Shown: positions 1-10,373 of the stretch, piece after piece
Position numbering within the stretch: position 1 is the first letter of the stretch
How the letters are laid out: each line of letters begins with the position of its first letter
Assembly (NCBI RefSeq): GCF_003671935.1
Contig: NZ_CP032759.1
Coordinates: 372,001-436,000 of the forward strand
Direction: 5' to 3'
DNA length: 64,000 bases
From: Buchnera aphidicola (Rhopalosiphum maidis)
Lineage (GTDB): Bacteria; Pseudomonadota; Gammaproteobacteria; Enterobacterales; Enterobacteriaceae
The notes under the pieces: generated by a model
What the model saw: only the letters and a program-made list of their open reading frames with translations
The model's database searches: none
What the model was told of the DNA's origin: nothing
Translations under genes and position numbers: made by a program

Positions 1-1230
1 AAAACCATGAAAATTTTAAATCAATTTTCTATTAAAAATATTATTTTTTCTTTAAATGAAATAAATATTGAAAATTGTGATATATATTGGTCTATTAGGA
101 CAATAGTTAATTCTATTAATAAATATTTATATAAAAGTGTTAAGATAAATACATCTTTTAAAAAAGATATTTATTTAAATTCAATTTCATTAAATGTAAT
201 GAAAGATAAATATTTTAATATAGCGAAAAATGCTTTAGAACATGCTTTAGCAATTAATTCTGGAATTAGAGCTGCAAAAAATTTAGCTAATTTACCACCT
301 AATGTTTGTAATCCATTGTACTTATCTTTACAAGCTCAAAAATTATCTGAAAAATACAAAGATAAAATTGATGTTACATCAATTGATGTCAAAGAAATGC
401 ATAAATTAGGCATGAACGCTTATATTGCCGTTGGTAGTGGATCTAAAAATAAACCATATATGTCTGTTATTAAATACTCTGGAAAAAATAAAAATAAGAA
501 AAACAAAGTTATTGTCTTAATAGGGAAAGGACTAACATTTGATTCTGGAGGTATATCTATAAAACCATCTAAAAACATGAATGAAATGAAATATGATATG
601 TGTGGTGCAGCGGCAGTATATGGAACTTTAATTGTTGCAGCTAAATTAAATTTACCTCTGACTATTATCGGTATTTTAGCTGGTTGTGAAAACATGCCAG
701 GAGGAAATGCTTTTAGACCCGGCGATATTTTGACTACGATGTCGGGTAAAACAGTAGAAGTACTAAACACTGATGCTGAAGGACGTTTAGTTTTATGCGA
801 TGTTTTAACGTATGTAAATCGTTTTTCTCCCAATATAGTTATTGATATTGCAACTTTAACTGGAGCATGTGTTATAGCATTAGGAAATCATTTTAGTGGT
901 TTTTTTTCGAATGATGAAAAACTTGCTTGTTCATTAGAAAAATCTTCGCAACAAACTAATGATAAAATATGGCGTTTACCTTTATCTAGAGAATATGAAA
1001 AAGAATTGTATTCCAATTTTGCGGATTTTTCAAACATTGGAAAAGGTAAAGCAGGTGCAATAACCGCTGCTTGCTTTCTTTATCAATTTTCAAAACAATA
1101 CACTTGGGCACATTTAGATATTGCTGGAACAGCTTGGAAATCTGGAAAAAATCAAGGTGCAACAGGTCGTCCTGTTGAACTATTAAGTCAATTTCTATTA
1201 AATGAATCTGATTTTTTTAATTTTGAATAA
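1..1230 (+). CDS. pepA: Leucyl aminopeptidase PepA (cytosol aminopeptidase), 5' end outside the window
   Basis: M17-family dimanganese/zinc aminopeptidase that removes N-terminal residues from peptides in the cytoplasm; in E. coli it also acts as a DNA-binding accessory factor. The reading frame is open to base 1, so the gene starts upstream. About 407 residues follow the first in-window ATG at 7, against about 500 for the family, so roughly 90 residues of the N-terminal domain are missing. The catalytic domain is complete: the metal and lysine motif GKGLTFDSGG near base 525 and the family signature NTDAEGRLVL near base 770 are intact. The next gene is valS. In E. coli holC lies between them, but the 68-base gap here has no room for it. 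Function is confident from the motifs. Confidence 0.97.
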   Translation, partial: KTMKILNQFSIKNIIFSLNEINIENCDIYWSIRTIVNSINKYLYKSVKINTSFKKDIYLNSISLNVMKDKYFNIAKNALEHALAINSGIRAAKNLANLPPNVCNPLYLSLQAQKLSEKYKDKIDVTSIDVKEMHKLGMNAYIAVGSGSKNKPYMSVIKYSGKNKNKKNKVIVLIGKGLTFDSGGISIKPSKNMNEMKYDMCGAAAVYGTLIVAAKLNLPLTIIGILAGCENMPGGNAFRPGDILTTMSGKTVEVLNTDAEGRLVLCDVLTYVNRFSPNIVIDIATLTGACVIALGNHFSGFFSNDEKLACSLEKSSQQTNDKIWRLPLSREYEKELYSNFADFSNIGKGKAGAITAACFLYQFSKQYTWAHLDIAGTAWKSGKNQGATGRPVELLSQFLLNESDFFNFE

Positions 1231-1298
1231 TATAAAAGAATTTAATTTGTTAATACGGCAATAGTGCCATTCTTAAAACAAAAATACAGTTGAATACA

Positions 1299-4154
1299 AT
1301 GGAAAAAAATTACAACCCTAAAGATATTGAAGAACCTTTATATGATTTTTGGGAAAAAAATGGATTTTTTAAACCCAATAACAACTTAAATAAACCAACT
1401 TTTTGTATTATGATGCCACCTCCTAATATTACAGGTAATTTACATATGGGGCATGCTTTTCAACAAACAATTATGGATATATTGATTCGCTATCATAGAA
1501 TGCAAGGAAAAAATACACTATGGCAAGTTGGCACAGATCATGCTGGAATAGCAACCCAAATTTTAATTGAACGTCAGATTTTTTTAGAAGAAAAAAAAAC
1601 AAAAAAAGATTATGGTAGAAATAATTTTGTTAAAAAAATGTGGAAATGGAAAAAAAAATCTAATTTTTCTGTTACGAAACAAATGAGACGTTTAGGAAAT
1701 TCTGTTGATTGGGAAAGAGAAAAATTTACTTTAGATCCTGATATTTCTGATTCTGTTAAAGAAGCTTTTATTATTTTATATAAAAATAACTTAATTTATC
1801 AAAAAAAAAGATTAGTACACTGGGATTCGAAATTGGAAACAGTGATCTCAGATTTAGAAGTAGAACATCGTTTAGTAAAAAGTAAAAAATGGTTGATTCG
1901 ATATCCAATTGTTAAAAGTACAAAAACTATAAATACTAAATATTTATTAGTAGCTACAACTAGACCAGAAACCTTATTGGGTGATACTGCTTTAGCTGTG
2001 AATCCAAAGGATTATAAATATAATCATTTAATTGGTCAATTTGTCATATGTCCTATTGTTAATAGAATAATACCGATTATTGGAGATGATTATGCAGATT
2101 TAAATAAGGATACGGGTTGTGTAAAAATAACTCCCGCACATGATTTTAATGATTATGAAGTAGGACAGCGTCATAAATTACCTATGATTAATATTTTTAC
2201 TTTTAATGGAAAAATTAAATCTAATTCTTCAGTTTACAATTATCAAGGTAAAGAATCTAATTCTTATAATTCGTTTATTCCAATTGAATTTCAAAATTTA
2301 GATATTTTATCTGCAAGAAAAAAAATTGTTTGTGAAATTAAAAAATTAGGATTTTTAGAAAACATCGAAGAATGTAATATTCTTACTCCTTATAGCGATC
2401 GAAGCGGTGTTATCATTCAACCCATGTTAACTAATCAGTGGTATTTAAAAACGTCTCAATTATCTAAATTAGCTATTTCTGTTGTTAGAGAAAAAAAAAT
2501 TAAATTTATACCAGATCAATATGAAAGTATGTATTTGTCTTGGATGAATAATATTAAAGATTGGTGTATCTCACGTCAATTATGGTGGGGTCACCGTATT
2601 CCAATATGGTATGATGATAAGAAAAATGCATATGTTGGTCACAATGAAAAAAAAATACGTGAGGAATACAATATATCGAATGATATAATCTTAAATCAAG
2701 ATAATGATGTATTAGATACGTGGTTTTCTTCCGCTTTATGGACTTTTTCTACGTTAGGTTGGCCGAAGAAAACAGAATTTTTAAAAGTTTTTCATTCAAC
2801 GAATGTTTTAGTTAGTGGCTTTGATATTATCTTTTTTTGGATTGCTCGAATGATTATGTTAACAATGTATTTTGTTAAAGATTGTCATGGGAATCCTCAA
2901 ATACCATTTAAAGATGTTTATATAACAGGTTTAATACGTGATGAAGAAGGTAAAAAAATGTCAAAATCAAAAGGAAATGTGATTGATCCAATTGATATGA
3001 TAGATGGCATTTCATTAAATAAATTAATTGAAAAGAGAACAAATAATTTATTAAAACCTCATTTGTCTGAAAAAATTCGTGATCGTACTGTAAAACAATT
3101 TCCTAATGGAATTGATTCTACAGGTACAGATGCGTTACGTTTTACTTTTTCTGCTTTAGCATCTAATACACGTGATATACAATGGGATATGAATAGATTA
3201 AAGGGATATCGTAATTTTTGTAATAAACTTTGGAATGCTAGTCGTTTTGTTTTAATTAATACAAAAAATCATAATTATTTTAATTTTTCTATTGATGATA
3301 ATATGTTATTAATAAATAAATGGATATTAATCAAATTTAATAATACAGTTAAATCATATAGAAACTCGTTAGATACTTATCGGTTTGATATTGCAGCTAA
3401 TATTTTATATGATTTTGTTTGGAATGTTTTTTGCGATTGGTATTTAGAATTTGTAAAATCGATTATAAAATTAGGTACTTCTCAAGATATATATTTTACT
3501 AAAAATATTTTAATTTATATTTTAGAGTTATTGTTAAGATTATCTCATCCTATAATTCCTTTTATTACAGAATCTATTTGGCAAAGAGTAAAAATAATTA
3601 AAAATATTGAAGATAAAACAATTATGCTTCAACCTTTTCCAGAATATAATGATCAATTATTTGATGAAAATATATTGTCTAATATTAGTTGGATAAAAAA
3701 AATAATTATCTTTTTGCGAAATACTAGAGTAAAAATGAATATTAGTCCTACTAAATTATTACCATTGTTTTTAAAAAATATCAATTCTGAAAAAGAGAAT
3801 ATAATTAAAGAAAATAAATTTTTTTTAAAAAACATGGCATTTTTAGATAAAATCAATATTTTATCTAATAAAGACGATGAACCTTTTTTATCTATAAAAA
3901 AAATAATTGATGGAGTTGAAATTTTAATTCCCATACTGAAAATGGTTAATAAAGAAACTGAAGTAAAACGATTAAATAAAGAAATAAAAAAAATTAAATC
4001 ACAAATTTTAATTTCTGAAGAAAAAACATCTAATCAAGATTTTTTATCTTATGCTCCCAAAAATATAATAAATCAAGAAATAAAAAAATTAAAAAATTTA
4101 AACGAAGTTTATTTAAAATTATCTCAACAATTAAAATTATTTAATAACTCATAA
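1299..4154 (+). CDS. valS: Valyl-tRNA synthetase
   Basis: Class I aminoacyl-tRNA synthetase that charges tRNA-Val and edits mischarged threonine. The HIGH-type motif appears as HMGH at residues 49-52 and the KMSKS loop near residues 553-557. The CP1 editing domain lies between them (TTRPETLLGDTA is recognisable), and the C-terminal anticodon domain and coiled-coil arm are present. I start at ATG 1299, which gives MEKNYNP and 951 residues, the same length as E. coli; an in-frame TTG at 1290 is less likely. No clear Shine-Dalgarno sequence precedes either. The coding sequence holds several runs of nine A. It follows pepA as in E. coli. Confidence 0.97.
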   Translation: MEKNYNPKDIEEPLYDFWEKNGFFKPNNNLNKPTFCIMMPPPNITGNLHMGHAFQQTIMDILIRYHRMQGKNTLWQVGTDHAGIATQILIERQIFLEEKKTKKDYGRNNFVKKMWKWKKKSNFSVTKQMRRLGNSVDWEREKFTLDPDISDSVKEAFIILYKNNLIYQKKRLVHWDSKLETVISDLEVEHRLVKSKKWLIRYPIVKSTKTINTKYLLVATTRPETLLGDTALAVNPKDYKYNHLIGQFVICPIVNRIIPIIGDDYADLNKDTGCVKITPAHDFNDYEVGQRHKLPMINIFTFNGKIKSNSSVYNYQGKESNSYNSFIPIEFQNLDILSARKKIVCEIKKLGFLENIEECNILTPYSDRSGVIIQPMLTNQWYLKTSQLSKLAISVVREKKIKFIPDQYESMYLSWMNNIKDWCISRQLWWGHRIPIWYDDKKNAYVGHNEKKIREEYNISNDIILNQDNDVLDTWFSSALWTFSTLGWPKKTEFLKVFHSTNVLVSGFDIIFFWIARMIMLTMYFVKDCHGNPQIPFKDVYITGLIRDEEGKKMSKSKGNVIDPIDMIDGISLNKLIEKRTNNLLKPHLSEKIRDRTVKQFPNGIDSTGTDALRFTFSALASNTRDIQWDMNRLKGYRNFCNKLWNASRFVLINTKNHNYFNFSIDDNMLLINKWILIKFNNTVKSYRNSLDTYRFDIAANILYDFVWNVFCDWYLEFVKSIIKLGTSQDIYFTKNILIYILELLLRLSHPIIPFITESIWQRVKIIKNIEDKTIMLQPFPEYNDQLFDENILSNISWIKKIIIFLRNTRVKMNISPTKLLPLFLKNINSEKENIIKENKFFLKNMAFLDKINILSNKDDEPFLSIKKIIDGVEILIPILKMVNKETEVKRLNKEIKKIKSQILISEEKTSNQDFLSYAPKNIINQEIKKLKNLNEVYLKLSQQLKLFNNS

Positions 4155-4193
4155 TATAAAAAAATATAAATTTTTAATTAAAGGTTTTTGATG

Positions 4194-5129
4194 ATGTCAA
4201 ATTTATATAATCGTATTTCTAAAAAAGAATTGAAAAAAAAGATGCTTTTTAATAAAGAACCTCGTTTTGTAGTTTCTTTTTATAAGTATTTTTTAATAAA
4301 AAATACAAAAGAATTTAGAGATGAAATTTATAAAAATTTTTATGAATATAATGTTTTAGGAAGAGTTTACGTAGCTAATGAAGGTATCAATGCTCAGATT
4401 AGTATTCCTGTAAAATTTTATTTTTTGGTAAAAAATTTGTTATATAATTTTACTCCAGAACTAAACGATTTATTTATTAATAAATCATTAAATCATGATT
4501 CACAAGCATTTTCAGTGCTTTCTATTAAAATTAAAAAAAATATTGTTAATGATGGTATTACAAATCCATTGTTTAATTCTAAAAATGTCGGTATCTATAT
4601 AAAGTCAAAACAAGTTAATACAATGTTGAATGATCGAAAAACAATTTTTATTGACATGCGAAATTCTTATGAATATCAAATTGGACATTTTCCAAATGCT
4701 ATAGAAATTAAGAGTCAAACTTTTCGAGAGCAATTGAAGAAAGTAATTCAAATTATGGATTATGCTAAAAATAAAAACATTGTAATGTATTGTACAGGTG
4801 GTATTCGTTGCGAAAAAGCCAGTGCTTGGATGCATTTTAATGGTTTTAAATACGTCTATCATTTGAAAGGTGGAATTCTTGGTTATGTTCACGATGCTAA
4901 AAAAAACGGATTGCCGATTCTTTTTGAAGGTAGTAATTTTGTTTTTGATAACCGTATGATTGAAAAAATTTCAGATAAGATTATATCTTTTTGTAAACAA
5001 TGTGCTAAACCTTCAGATCGATATGTAAATTGTAGTTTTGATCTATGTCATCTTCTTTTTATTCAGTGTGAAAATTGTGCAATTGATTTTAAAAATTGTT
5101 GTTCTTTAAAATGTATGCATGATGTATAA
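4194..5129 (+). CDS. trhO: tRNA uridine(34) 5-hydroxylase TrhO (YceA), rhodanese-domain protein
   Basis: Rhodanese-family enzyme that, in E. coli, makes 5-hydroxyuridine at wobble position 34 of certain tRNAs by an oxygen-dependent route. An N-terminal acylphosphatase-like part (VANEGINAQIS) is followed by a rhodanese domain with the active-site loop MYCTGGIRCEKASAW near base 4785, including its catalytic Cys. A C-terminal Cys-rich segment (CKQCAKPSDRYVNC and CENC...CCSLKC) looks like a metal site. AAAGG at 4180-4184 precedes two tandem ATGs; I take the second (4194) because the E. coli protein aligns there. At 311 residues it lacks the roughly 40-residue basic tail of the E. coli protein. 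Its E. coli homologue lies away from valS and uup, so both flanks are rearranged relative to E. coli. Confidence 0.93.
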   Translation: MSNLYNRISKKELKKKMLFNKEPRFVVSFYKYFLIKNTKEFRDEIYKNFYEYNVLGRVYVANEGINAQISIPVKFYFLVKNLLYNFTPELNDLFINKSLNHDSQAFSVLSIKIKKNIVNDGITNPLFNSKNVGIYIKSKQVNTMLNDRKTIFIDMRNSYEYQIGHFPNAIEIKSQTFREQLKKVIQIMDYAKNKNIVMYCTGGIRCEKASAWMHFNGFKYVYHLKGGILGYVHDAKKNGLPILFEGSNFVFDNRMIEKISDKIISFCKQCAKPSDRYVNCSFDLCHLLFIQCENCAIDFKNCCSLKCMHDV

Positions 5130-5152
5130 TTAATTTTTTATAAAAAAATAAT

Positions 5153-6919
5153 TTATAGTTTTTTTTCTAAGTTTTCCCAACATATTAATATTTTTTCTAA
5201 TTTTTTTTCTTCTATTTTAAATTCTTTTAAAGTAGGTAATTGATTGATAATATTTTGTTTAAAAAAACTTGGTTCATTCATTTTATTTTTTAATCTTTGA
5301 ATGTTATTTTCTATTTTTTCTATTTTATTTAATACTTCTTTTAATTCTTTTTTTACTTGATTTTGTTTTATTTTTGAACAATTAATATGAGATTTATTTT
5401 GATTTAATACACATTTTTTTTGAATTTTTCTATTTTTTTCTTTTATTACACTATCATATGAATTAAAATGTGTATTTATTAATCCATCTCCTTTAAATAT
5501 CCAATATTTATTTACTGTATTTTCAATGAAATTTCTATCATGACTTACTATTAAAACTGTTCCTGAATATTTTATAATAATATTTTCTAATAATTCTAGT
5601 GTATCCAAATCTAAGTCGTTTGTAGGTTCATCAAAGATTAAAACGTTGCTTGGTTTTAAAAATAATTTTGCTAAAAGTAATCTATTACATTCGCCTCCAG
5701 ACAAAGTTTTTACTAAACATTGTACTTGATTTGGTTTAAATAGAAATTTTTTTAGGTATCCTATTAAATGTTGTTCTTTTCCATTTAGTATAATTTTTTC
5801 TGTTCCATTGTTTATGTTTTCTAAGATAGATTTATTAGGATTTAAAATTGATCGGTCTTGATCAAAATATGCTATTTTCAATTCTGTTCCAAAATAAATT
5901 GAACCTGTTTGAATTTTTTTTTCTCCCATAAGTATTTTTATCATAGTACTTTTTCCAGATCCGTTGTTACCTATCAATCCTATTTTATCACCATATTGTA
6001 TTATTGAAGAAAAATTTTGAATAATGGTTTTTTTTTCAATTAAAAAACTTATGTTTTTTAATTTAAAAATTATTTTTCCTGGATAACTTTTAATTTCATT
6101 AATTTTAATATTATCAAAGTTGTCTATTTTTTTATAGTTTTCATGTTCTTTTCGTAATGTTTTTAAATTTCTAACTCTTCCTTCATTACGAGTAGTACGA
6201 GCTTTAATTCCTTTTCTAATCCATATCTCTTCTTTTTCTAAATTTTGATCAAATAGTTTTTTATTTATTTTTTCAATCCGATTATGTTCTTTTTTTAATT
6301 TTATAAATTCTTTGTAATTTCCTGGAAAAGAAGTTAATTTTCCTCTATCAAGATCGACAATTCTTGTACATACATTTTGAATAAAAGATCTATCATGTGA
6401 TATAAATAATACTGTTCCTGAAAATTTTTTTAAAAAGTTTTCTAGCCATGAAATTGAACTAATATCTAAGTGATTTGTTGGTTCATCAAGTAACAAGACA
6501 TCTGGTTTACCTAACAATACAGAACCTAATACAATTTTTCTTAAAAATCCTCCAGATAACTCTGAAAGTAAAGAGTTTTTATCAACTTGAAAATTTTTAA
6601 TTAATTTATTGATTTCTATAGTTTCATTAATATTTATTTCTCTTTTAAATTGGTTTTTAATAAAATTATGTATAGAAATATTTAGGTTTTTTGGATTATC
6701 TTGTTTTAAATAAGATATTTTAATATTTTTTTGATAAATGATAGAACCGTGATCTAAATCTTGATTTTTATTAATTACCTTTAATAAGGTTGATTTTCCA
6801 GCACCATTTTTACCAATTAAACTAATACGTTCGTTTTTATTTATATAAAGTACAACTTTTTTTAATATTTCTAAATCACTGAATGATAAAGAGGCATCTT
6901 GAATACTAATTAGAGGCAT
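5153..6919 (-). CDS. uup: ABC-F family ATPase Uup
   Basis: Cytoplasmic ABC-F ATPase without membrane segments. It has two nucleotide-binding domains, each with a Walker A motif (GKNGAGKST, GNNGSGKST), an LSGG signature and a Walker B motif (LLLDEPTNHLD, LIFDEPTNDLD). The linker is Arg/Lys-rich (RKGIKARTTRNEGRVR) and the last 80 or so residues are predicted coiled coil. In E. coli the C-terminal domain binds branched DNA and the protein affects transposon excision and ribosome function. At 588 residues it is slightly shorter than E. coli (635). It lies 20 bases downstream of rlmL on the same strand, the E. coli order, and probably shares its transcript. Confidence 0.95.
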   Translation of the reverse strand: MPLISIQDASLSFSDLEILKKVVLYINKNERISLIGKNGAGKSTLLKVINKNQDLDHGSIIYQKNIKISYLKQDNPKNLNISIHNFIKNQFKREININETIEINKLIKNFQVDKNSLLSELSGGFLRKIVLGSVLLGKPDVLLLDEPTNHLDISSISWLENFLKKFSGTVLFISHDRSFIQNVCTRIVDLDRGKLTSFPGNYKEFIKLKKEHNRIEKINKKLFDQNLEKEEIWIRKGIKARTTRNEGRVRNLKTLRKEHENYKKIDNFDNIKINEIKSYPGKIIFKLKNISFLIEKKTIIQNFSSIIQYGDKIGLIGNNGSGKSTMIKILMGEKKIQTGSIYFGTELKIAYFDQDRSILNPNKSILENINNGTEKIILNGKEQHLIGYLKKFLFKPNQVQCLVKTLSGGECNRLLLAKLFLKPSNVLIFDEPTNDLDLDTLELLENIIIKYSGTVLIVSHDRNFIENTVNKYWIFKGDGLINTHFNSYDSVIKEKNRKIQKKCVLNQNKSHINCSKIKQNQVKKELKEVLNKIEKIENNIQRLKNKMNEPSFFKQNIINQLPTLKEFKIEEKKLEKILICWENLEKKL

Positions 6920-6939
6920 GTATTTCTCGTTTTTTTAAT

Positions 6940-9036
6940 TTATTGAATATGTTTGATTAACCAAGAATGATAATTCTTTTTTAAATGATCTTTCGTTTGT
7001 GTTAAATTAGTAATATTTTTTGCATGTAGATTTATTTTTTTAATATTATTGCAATCAATTTCAAAGTTATGTGTTGAACTTGAAAAAACAATATTACCAT
7101 CTTTTCGTAAGATTCTTTTTAGGTTTATCATTAATTCAATGTAATCTCTTTTTAATTCAAAAGATTTTTTCATTCTCTTGGAATTTGAAAAAGTAGGTGG
7201 ATTTATAAAAATCAAATCAAATTTCTTTTTAGTTAAAACAATCCATTCTAAACAATCTTTTTGAATAAAAACATTTTTACTATTTGTTAAATTATTAAGA
7301 GACATATTGCGCATAGACCATCCAATATATGTATTGGATATATCTACAGTTGTAGTACTTCTAGCTTTTCCTAATCCTGCGTATACACTAGCTGCTCCAG
7401 TGTATGCAAATAAGTTTAAAAAATCTTTTCCTTTAGACATTTCACCTAATAGCTTTCTTACAAGTCGATTTTCCGAAAATAAACCTGTATCTAAATAATC
7501 AATTAAATTCACTAATAATTTTACATGATATTCTTTAATTATAAAAAAACTACCACTATTAAATAATTTTTGGTATTGTTCTTTGTTTTTTTGTTTTTTT
7601 CTAAACTTTATTACTATATTATTTGTAGGGATAGATAGTATTTCTTTACTATGGTAAATAGCATTACATAGTCTTTTATGTGCTTCTTTGTGATGTATTA
7701 ATTTCGGTGCTTGATATTCTTGAATTACTAACCATTTTTTATAAACATCTACTATTATTTTATAATTTGGCAAATCTGAATCATATACTCGAAAACATTC
7801 TATTTCTTGTAAATCATTCCATTTTTTTAATTTTTTAAAATTTTTTTGTAGTCTATTTTGATATTCTTGGCTTTTATCGTTGATTGTATTTGAAAATATT
7901 TCGTAATTTTTTAAAGTACAGTTTAATGAACCATTTTTAAAAATAAAATTTTCGTATGATTTCATTTGTAAAAATTTTAATAAAAATTCAGATGAACTAA
8001 ATACTGATAGTTTCCAATTTTTAAAGTGTTTTCTTGATATAACTCCTAATTCAATATATAAAGCTATTAAATTATTTTCAGTTTTATATCTTTCTCCATA
8101 AGGAGGATTGCTTATTAATGTGCCAATTTCTTGTTTTTGATAAGGATTTTTAAGATTACTTAAATCACATTTAACAAAATTAACAATATTTTCTAAATTT
8201 GCATTTATTGCATTTTTTTGAGCTTTCTCTATAATGTTTGGATTACAATCATATCCTATAAAATAATTTTTAACACATTTTTTTATACCTATTTTAAATC
8301 TTTCTTTTGCGTTTTTTAGAACTTCTTTCCATATTTTTTCATTATATCCCTTCCAAGATTGAAATCCCCATTTTTTTCTTGTAAGTCCAGGAGCTCTATC
8401 AGAAGACATCATTGCTGCTTCAATTAATAATGTTCCTGATCCACACATAGGATCTATTAAAGGAGTATTTTTTTTCCATCCTGAACTTAATATAATTGCT
8501 GAACTTAAGTTTTCTTTGATAGGCGCAACATCAAAAAATTTACGATATCCTCTTTTATTTAAAGCATCACCACTTAAATCTAACATAATATGAACTGAAT
8601 TTTGAAATAAATATGCCGTAATACGAATATCTGGAGTGATAAGATTTATGTTGGGACGAATGGAATATTTTTGATAAAATTTATCCACGATAGAATCTTT
8701 AATTGTTAATGAACCAAATAAGCTATTTCGAATAATATTATTTGTTCCATTAAATTTAACTAGAAAATTATTTTCCAAGTATAATATTTTAGTCCAATTA
8801 ATATTATAGGTATTATGATATAAATCATCACTATTTTTTATGGTAAATTTTTTTATACATAAAAAAATCCTTGAAGAAATTCGGCTCCACATTAAACTAT
8901 TATATAGTATTAAATCTTCTCCTTCATAATATACGCCACCTTTTATAATTTTTATGTTTTTTCCTCCTAAAGATAGGAGTTCTTGTTCTAAAAATTTTTC
9001 ACATCCAAAATTTGTACTAGCAAATAAATAATTCAT
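6940..9036 (-). CDS. rlmL: 23S rRNA methyltransferase RlmKL (m2G2445 and m7G2069)
   Basis: Bifunctional rRNA methyltransferase acting during large-subunit assembly. The N-terminal half has a THUMP domain and the RlmL Rossmann domain (DPMCGSGTLLIEAA, then NPPYGER). The C-terminal half is the RlmK domain (FLNLFAYTGAASVYAG, then FINPPTFSNSKR). Both SAM-binding and catalytic NPP motifs are intact, so both activities look retained. Length is 698 residues, close to the E. coli fusion. It sits immediately upstream of uup, as in E. coli. ATG start at 9036. Confidence 0.96.
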   Translation of the reverse strand: MNYLFASTNFGCEKFLEQELLSLGGKNIKIIKGGVYYEGEDLILYNSLMWSRISSRIFLCIKKFTIKNSDDLYHNTYNINWTKILYLENNFLVKFNGTNNIIRNSLFGSLTIKDSIVDKFYQKYSIRPNINLITPDIRITAYLFQNSVHIMLDLSGDALNKRGYRKFFDVAPIKENLSSAIILSSGWKKNTPLIDPMCGSGTLLIEAAMMSSDRAPGLTRKKWGFQSWKGYNEKIWKEVLKNAKERFKIGIKKCVKNYFIGYDCNPNIIEKAQKNAINANLENIVNFVKCDLSNLKNPYQKQEIGTLISNPPYGERYKTENNLIALYIELGVISRKHFKNWKLSVFSSSEFLLKFLQMKSYENFIFKNGSLNCTLKNYEIFSNTINDKSQEYQNRLQKNFKKLKKWNDLQEIECFRVYDSDLPNYKIIVDVYKKWLVIQEYQAPKLIHHKEAHKRLCNAIYHSKEILSIPTNNIVIKFRKKQKNKEQYQKLFNSGSFFIIKEYHVKLLVNLIDYLDTGLFSENRLVRKLLGEMSKGKDFLNLFAYTGAASVYAGLGKARSTTTVDISNTYIGWSMRNMSLNNLTNSKNVFIQKDCLEWIVLTKKKFDLIFINPPTFSNSKRMKKSFELKRDYIELMINLKRILRKDGNIVFSSSTHNFEIDCNNIKKINLHAKNITNLTQTKDHLKKNYHSWLIKHIQ

Positions 9037-9163
9037 TGTTTTATTTTCATTTTTTTAAATATTTAAAATTTTTTAAAAAATTAATATCTAATAAGATATG
9101 TTAGTAAAAAAAAAGAAAAAATTCTTAAAAAATACAGTGCTAAATTATATAAATATCTTTATT

Positions 9164-10174
9164 TTATAGATTTTTAATTATTTTTCTAACAAAATTTGGA
9201 CCATGATATATTAATCCAGAATATATCTGTATTAAACTAGCTCCACATACAATTTTTTCTCTAGCAGCGTTGATAGAATTAATACCTCCAACTCCGATAA
9301 TAGGAATTTTTCTTTTGAGATTTTTATATAATATTGATATCACATCATTGCTTTTTTTTTGTAAAGGTAAACCACTTAATCCTCCCTCTTGTATATTATT
9401 TTTAGTTTCAGGTATTAATGAATAATCTAATGTTGTATTAGTTGCAATAACTCCATCTATTTTATAGTGAATTAATTGGTTGGAAATATCAATTAATTCT
9501 TTTTTTGATAGGTCTGGAGAAATTTTAATCGCTATTGGTACATATTTAGAATATTTAGAATACATTTCTCCTTGTTTTTTTTTTATATCTCTTAATAAAT
9601 TTTTAAATAATGTACCATATTGTAATTTTCTTAAATTAATAGTATTTGGAGATGAAATGTTAATAGCAATGTAACTGGCATAAAAATACACTTTTTCTAT
9701 ACAAATTAAATAATCTTTTATCGCATCTTCAATTTTTGTATTTTTATTTTTTCCTATGTTTACACCAATTATTCCTTTAAATTTAGATTTTTTTATATTA
9801 TTAACTAAATAATCTATTCCGAAATTATTAAATCCCATTTTATTAATAATTCCTTCTATTGAAGGAATTCGAAAAATTCTAGGTTTTGGATTACCGTATT
9901 GGGGTAAAGGAGTAACTGTGCCTACTTCAATAAAACCAAATCCGATTTTAGATAAAGAATCTATATAATCTCCATTTTTATCCATTCCTGCAGCTAGACC
10001 AATTTTATTGTTAAATGTTAGCCCCATACATTTTGTTTTTTTTAATGGAATTGATTTAATAAAAAAATTTCTTATGAATTGAATTTTTTTAGAATTAAAA
10101 TATTTTAATGTTAGTGTATGTGCTTTTTCAGGATCAATTAAAAATAAAAGTTTACGAATTAAATAGTAAAACAT
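9164..10174 (-). CDS. pyrD: Dihydroorotate dehydrogenase (quinone), class 2
   Basis: Fourth step of pyrimidine synthesis: oxidises dihydroorotate to orotate with FMN and passes electrons to quinone at the inner membrane. The N-terminal residues form the short amphipathic membrane-associated helical region typical of class 2. [14 protein letters not shown], the catalytic-serine region NISSPNT and the C-terminal [15 protein letters not shown] phosphate-binding segments are present. Length is 336 residues, the same as E. coli. It is divergent from pncB. pyrC, the preceding pathway step, is also in this window. Confidence 0.97.
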   Translation of the reverse strand: MFYYLIRKLLFLIDPEKAHTLTLKYFNSKKIQFIRNFFIKSIPLKKTKCMGLTFNNKIGLAAGMDKNGDYIDSLSKIGFGFIEVGTVTPLPQYGNPKPRIFRIPSIEGIINKMGFNNFGIDYLVNNIKKSKFKGIIGVNIGKNKNTKIEDAIKDYLICIEKVYFYASYIAINISSPNTINLRKLQYGTLFKNLLRDIKKKQGEMYSKYSKYVPIAIKISPDLSKKELIDISNQLIHYKIDGVIATNTTLDYSLIPETKNNIQEGGLSGLPLQKKSNDVISILYKNLKRKIPIIGVGGINSINAAREKIVCGASLIQIYSGLIYHGPNFVRKIIKNL

Positions 10175-10230
10175 TATAATTCCTTTGTAAGAACAGTTAA
10201 AAACTTCATACTATGATTTTTTTTAAAAAT

Positions 10231-10258
10231 TGATAACCTTTTTATTTATGTTATATTT
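10231..10258 (+). promoter_or_regulatory. Candidate sigma-70 promoter upstream of pncB
   Basis: TTGATA at 10231-10236 and TATATT at 10253-10258, spaced by 16 bases, about 115 bases before the pncB ATG in the divergent pyrD/pncB gap. In DNA this AT-rich, such matches arise often by chance, so this is only a candidate. Confidence 0.25.
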
Positions 10259-10373
10259 TTATATATATTAGGATTGTTTTTATCATCTTTTAAACATTTT
10301 ATATAATTTTAAATATAAAGTTATATGATAATTATCATACTATAAAAAAGAATACTATGAAAACAGATATATT

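Noticed and set aside
420..833. 137-residue frame on the minus strand opposite pepA
   Set aside because: It is the antisense shadow of the conserved catalytic part of PepA; no start signal or homology of its own.
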